Assembly: GCF_011927825.1 (NCBI RefSeq)
Contig: NZ_JAATJI010000001.1
Location: 124,001-188,000, forward strand
Direction of reading: 5' to 3'
Origin: Polymorphobacter fuscus
GTDB lineage: Bacteria > Pseudomonadota > Alphaproteobacteria > Sphingomonadales > Sphingomonadaceae
DNA: 64,000 nucleotides
Shown: in pieces, positions 62,065 through 64,000 of the stretch
Numbering within the stretch: position 1 is the first letter of the stretch
Layout of the letters: each line of letters opens with the position of its first letter
Program-made: the position numbers and the translations under genes
Notes under the pieces: model-generated
Told to the model about the DNA's origin: nothing
Seen by the model: the letters and a program-made list of their open reading frames with translations, nothing else
The model's database searches: none

Positions 62065-63495
62065 TCAAGCCGACAGCCGCGCCATCGCCGACGACATCAA
62101 CAGCAGCGCAGCGACCCCCGGATAGCGGAAGCGGAACTGCGTCTCCCCGTTCTTTTCCTGCACTTCGAGAAGGTCGTGCGGACCGGTGAAGCCCTTGAGG
62201 TCGCGTTCGAGAATCGACGGCACGCGGGCTTCGCCAAGCTCGGTGATGACGTCGTCGGCACTGAACATGCCGTCGGCGGCGCTGCCGGCGCGTGCGGCGG
62301 CGATCAGCACCGGCCATTGCGCCCGGGCTTCCTCGCGGCTGAGGCTGACCTGGACACGCCGCGGCAGCGAGGCATTCCATTCGGTCAGCACGCGTTCCAC
62401 CGCGGTGGTGGCGTGCGTATCGGTGACGACGGCGCTGCGCGCATCGAGGGCGACGAGGCCGGCCTGGTGGGCGATAAGCCGGACGAGATAGGGCGACCCG
62501 CCCGCCATGACGGTCACGATCCGCGTCGCGCTTTCGGCGAACTCGATTTCGGCGGCAGCCTCGCCGATGCCGATGAGATCGGTGACTTCGGCCGACGACA
62601 TCGGACGCAGCGGCAGGCCGACGACGTTGCGGCGCACCGAAGGCGCATAGCCGAGAATTTCGTCGAGATTCTGGGCGACGCCGGTCAGGATCAACTGCAC
62701 CCGCGAGGCGCGATCCGACAGGTTCTTGATGAGCTCGGCAACGTCGCGGCGGAACATCGGATCGGCGACGCGGTCATATTCGTCGAGAATGAGGATGACG
62801 CGGGTGCCGGTCACATCGGCGAAGACATCGGCGAGTTCACGCGGACCGAATCCCGGTTCCAGCATCGCATCGAAATTGTCGCCGCTTTCCGCTTCGGGCG
62901 AATTGGGCAGGACCGACCGATGATAAAGACGCGGAATGCGCGCGGCGAAGGCGGAAAAGAGGGTTTCGAAGCGCGTGTCCGAACCGCAGCTGCCGTACAG
63001 CACGAGGTAGCGGGCCTCGCGTGCCGTTTCGGCAAAGACATGGACGAGGCTGGTCTTGCCGATGCCGCGCTCGCCATAGACGACGACATGCATGCGCTGC
63101 TGCTCGACGGCGTTGATCAGTTGCCGGAGCGCGTCGTGGCGGCCGGCGAAATGTTCGCGATCGACGACCGGCTGCGATGCACCCATTGCGTCGCGCAGCG
63201 CGATCTTGCGGCGCACCATCAGCGCGTCGGTGGATTGTTCGACTTCATCCGAGGCGGTCGCCGTGAAGCGCGGCAAAGTATCGACACGCCCCTGGTCGGC
63301 CGGATTGGCCCAAAGCCGGTCGAGAAACGACGGCCGTTCTTCCAGGGCGGCGCCGACGCTGGTTGCGGGAGGCTGGGCGAATGTCGGCGGTGCCTCTGCC
63401 TGCATGCCGGTATTTTCGGCCTGCTCGCCCAAAGCTTGCGACGCCTCATCCTGTACTGCAACTGACTCAGCGTGACCGCGACGTTTCCAGATCAT
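62065..63495 (-). CDS. AAA+ ATPase of the exopolysaccharide locus
   Basis: A 476-residue ATPase: an acidic, probably flexible N-terminal ~110 residues, an AAA+ module with Walker A GERGIGKTS at 141-149, Walker B VILILDEYD at 233-241 (catalytic Glu239) and sensor-like LILTGVAQN, then a winged-helix-like C-terminal region (SREEARAQWPVLIAAARAGS). The layout resembles ORC/Cdc6- or MalT-type STAND ATPases. Related ATPases stand in other sphingomonad polysaccharide loci, but the role is unknown; it may sense or regulate. It is the first gene of the minus-strand run. Confidence 0.78.
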   Translation of the reverse strand: MIWKRRGHAESVAVQDEASQALGEQAENTGMQAEAPPTFAQPPATSVGAALEERPSFLDRLWANPADQGRVDTLPRFTATASDEVEQSTDALMVRRKIALRDAMGASQPVVDREHFAGRHDALRQLINAVEQQRMHVVVYGERGIGKTSLVHVFAETAREARYLVLYGSCGSDTRFETLFSAFAARIPRLYHRSVLPNSPEAESGDNFDAMLEPGFGPRELADVFADVTGTRVILILDEYDRVADPMFRRDVAELIKNLSDRASRVQLILTGVAQNLDEILGYAPSVRRNVVGLPLRPMSSAEVTDLIGIGEAAAEIEFAESATRIVTVMAGGSPYLVRLIAHQAGLVALDARSAVVTDTHATTAVERVLTEWNASLPRRVQVSLSREEARAQWPVLIAAARAGSAADGMFSADDVITELGEARVPSILERDLKGFTGPHDLLEVQEKNGETQFRFRYPGVAALLLMSSAMARLSA

Positions 63496-63652
63496 TTACG
63501 CTCTATCCTCAACGCTATGGCCGTGTCTTCGCCTAGACGCTGAAAGCCGAAATTGCACGTGCTTTATAAGTGCCACACCCTGAAAGACGAATATCGTTAA
63601 CGTCGGCAAGTGACCTTGCCGATACCCTGCCACATGTGTAGCACGCAGGGCT

Positions 63653-64000
63653 GTGACAATCTCAGCGCGTTTCCTTGCAACATCAGCGACGCCCTGCGGT
63701 CGCCGCCGCCGAGCCGTCCGTTCGGCGGACGGCCGGCGTTTGTGCGCGATGGTCGCGCTGCTGGCGGCGGCGCCCGTCGCCGCGGCGCCGAACACCGATG
63801 GCGACAACGGCCCGGTGCTGGGCGCCGGACTGCTGTCGACACCGATGGTGCAGGGGCGGGCCTGGACCGTCGGCTTCAACATGAACACGCTGAGTGACAC
63901 CAATTTTCGCCGCACCAAGGAGCCGGAGGCCGGCGTGCGGCTGACCCCGTCGGTGTCGGCTGCGGTCGGTCTGCCCGTCGGACGGCAGCAGTTGTTTCTT
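63653..64000 (+). CDS. Exported outer-membrane-type protein (3' end outside window)
   Basis: The start of a plus-strand gene divergent from the ATPase gene. The frame from GTG 63653 gives an Arg-rich n-region (CGRRRRAVRSADGRRL) followed by a hydrophobic Ala-rich stretch ending in PVAAAP, a signal peptide. Then come short alternating segments such as WTVGFNMNTLSDTNFRRTKE and SVSAAVGLPVGRQQLFL, which suggest a beta-barrel like the outer-membrane proteins of exopolysaccharide loci. The GTG is preferred over ATG 63749 because the ATG would remove the basic part of the signal. The frame runs off the window. Confidence 0.6.
   Translation, partial: MTISARFLATSATPCGRRRRAVRSADGRRLCAMVALLAAAPVAAAPNTDGDNGPVLGAGLLSTPMVQGRAWTVGFNMNTLSDTNFRRTKEPEAGVRLTPSVSAAVGLPVGRQQLFL

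Overview
The window is a high-GC, densely coded piece of an alphaproteobacterial chromosome. The set of genes points to the order Sphingomonadales: a large TonB-dependent receptor, a zinc-free L31, a fused CysN/CysC, and the block uppS-cdsA-dxr-rseP-bamA-skp-fabZ without lpxD or lpxA, as expected for a cell that uses glycosphingolipids instead of lipopolysaccharide. This assignment is inference from gene content; no rRNA or tRNA gene was found. About 65 protein genes are supported, the first and last of them cut by the window edges.

Layout. 1-9.1 kb: the end of a TonB-dependent receptor, a prolyl-4-hydroxylase-like dioxygenase, a prepilin peptidase, an AsmA-like protein, PEP carboxylase and an NTF2-fold protein. 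9.2-13.6 kb: a complete type I secretion machine (TolC, ABC, HlyD) with no substrate beside it. 13.7-20.8 kb: a minus-strand run from sulfate activation (cysD, cysNC, cysQ) into a polysaccharide-deacetylase-like protein, a GT4 glycosyltransferase, a polytopic membrane protein and a DUF2141 protein. 21-27.6 kb: accessory catabolism, with an enoyl-CoA hydratase, an MFS transporter, a haloalkane dehalogenase whose catalytic residues are intact, DUF1330 and HCCA-isomerase-like proteins, a PQQ-type sugar dehydrogenase and a VOC protein.

27.6-38.6 kb is the conserved housekeeping block: rpsB, tsf, pyrH, frr, uppS, cdsA, dxr, rseP, bamA, skp, fabZ. The rpsB promoter and a structured leader can be read. 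It is followed by a GH19 endolysin-like gene, a DMT exporter, a small acidic protein, a hemerythrin protein and mobA.

42-49.6 kb holds leucine degradation in two parts: isovaleryl-CoA dehydrogenase, then methylcrotonyl-CoA carboxylase beta, methylglutaconyl-CoA hydratase, a secreted NTF2-like protein and carboxylase alpha, all on the minus strand. Between the two parts sit plus-strand genes for an XRE regulator, a membrane protein and a GNAT acetyltransferase, with palindromic repeats. 49.7-51.7 kb has rpmE, a glycine-zipper protein and Dps.

51.7-64 kb is one minus-strand exopolysaccharide locus: AAA+ ATPase, hexapeptide acetyltransferase, two GT2 glycosyltransferases, an EpsD-like peptidyl-prolyl isomerase lipoprotein, a polysaccharide pyruvyltransferase, an iron-sulfur FrhB-like protein, the four dTDP-L-rhamnose genes and a DUF1345 protein. 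A divergent exported protein starts at the right edge. Most neighbours overlap stop-to-start, so the locus probably makes one rhamnose-containing, pyruvylated and acetylated polymer.
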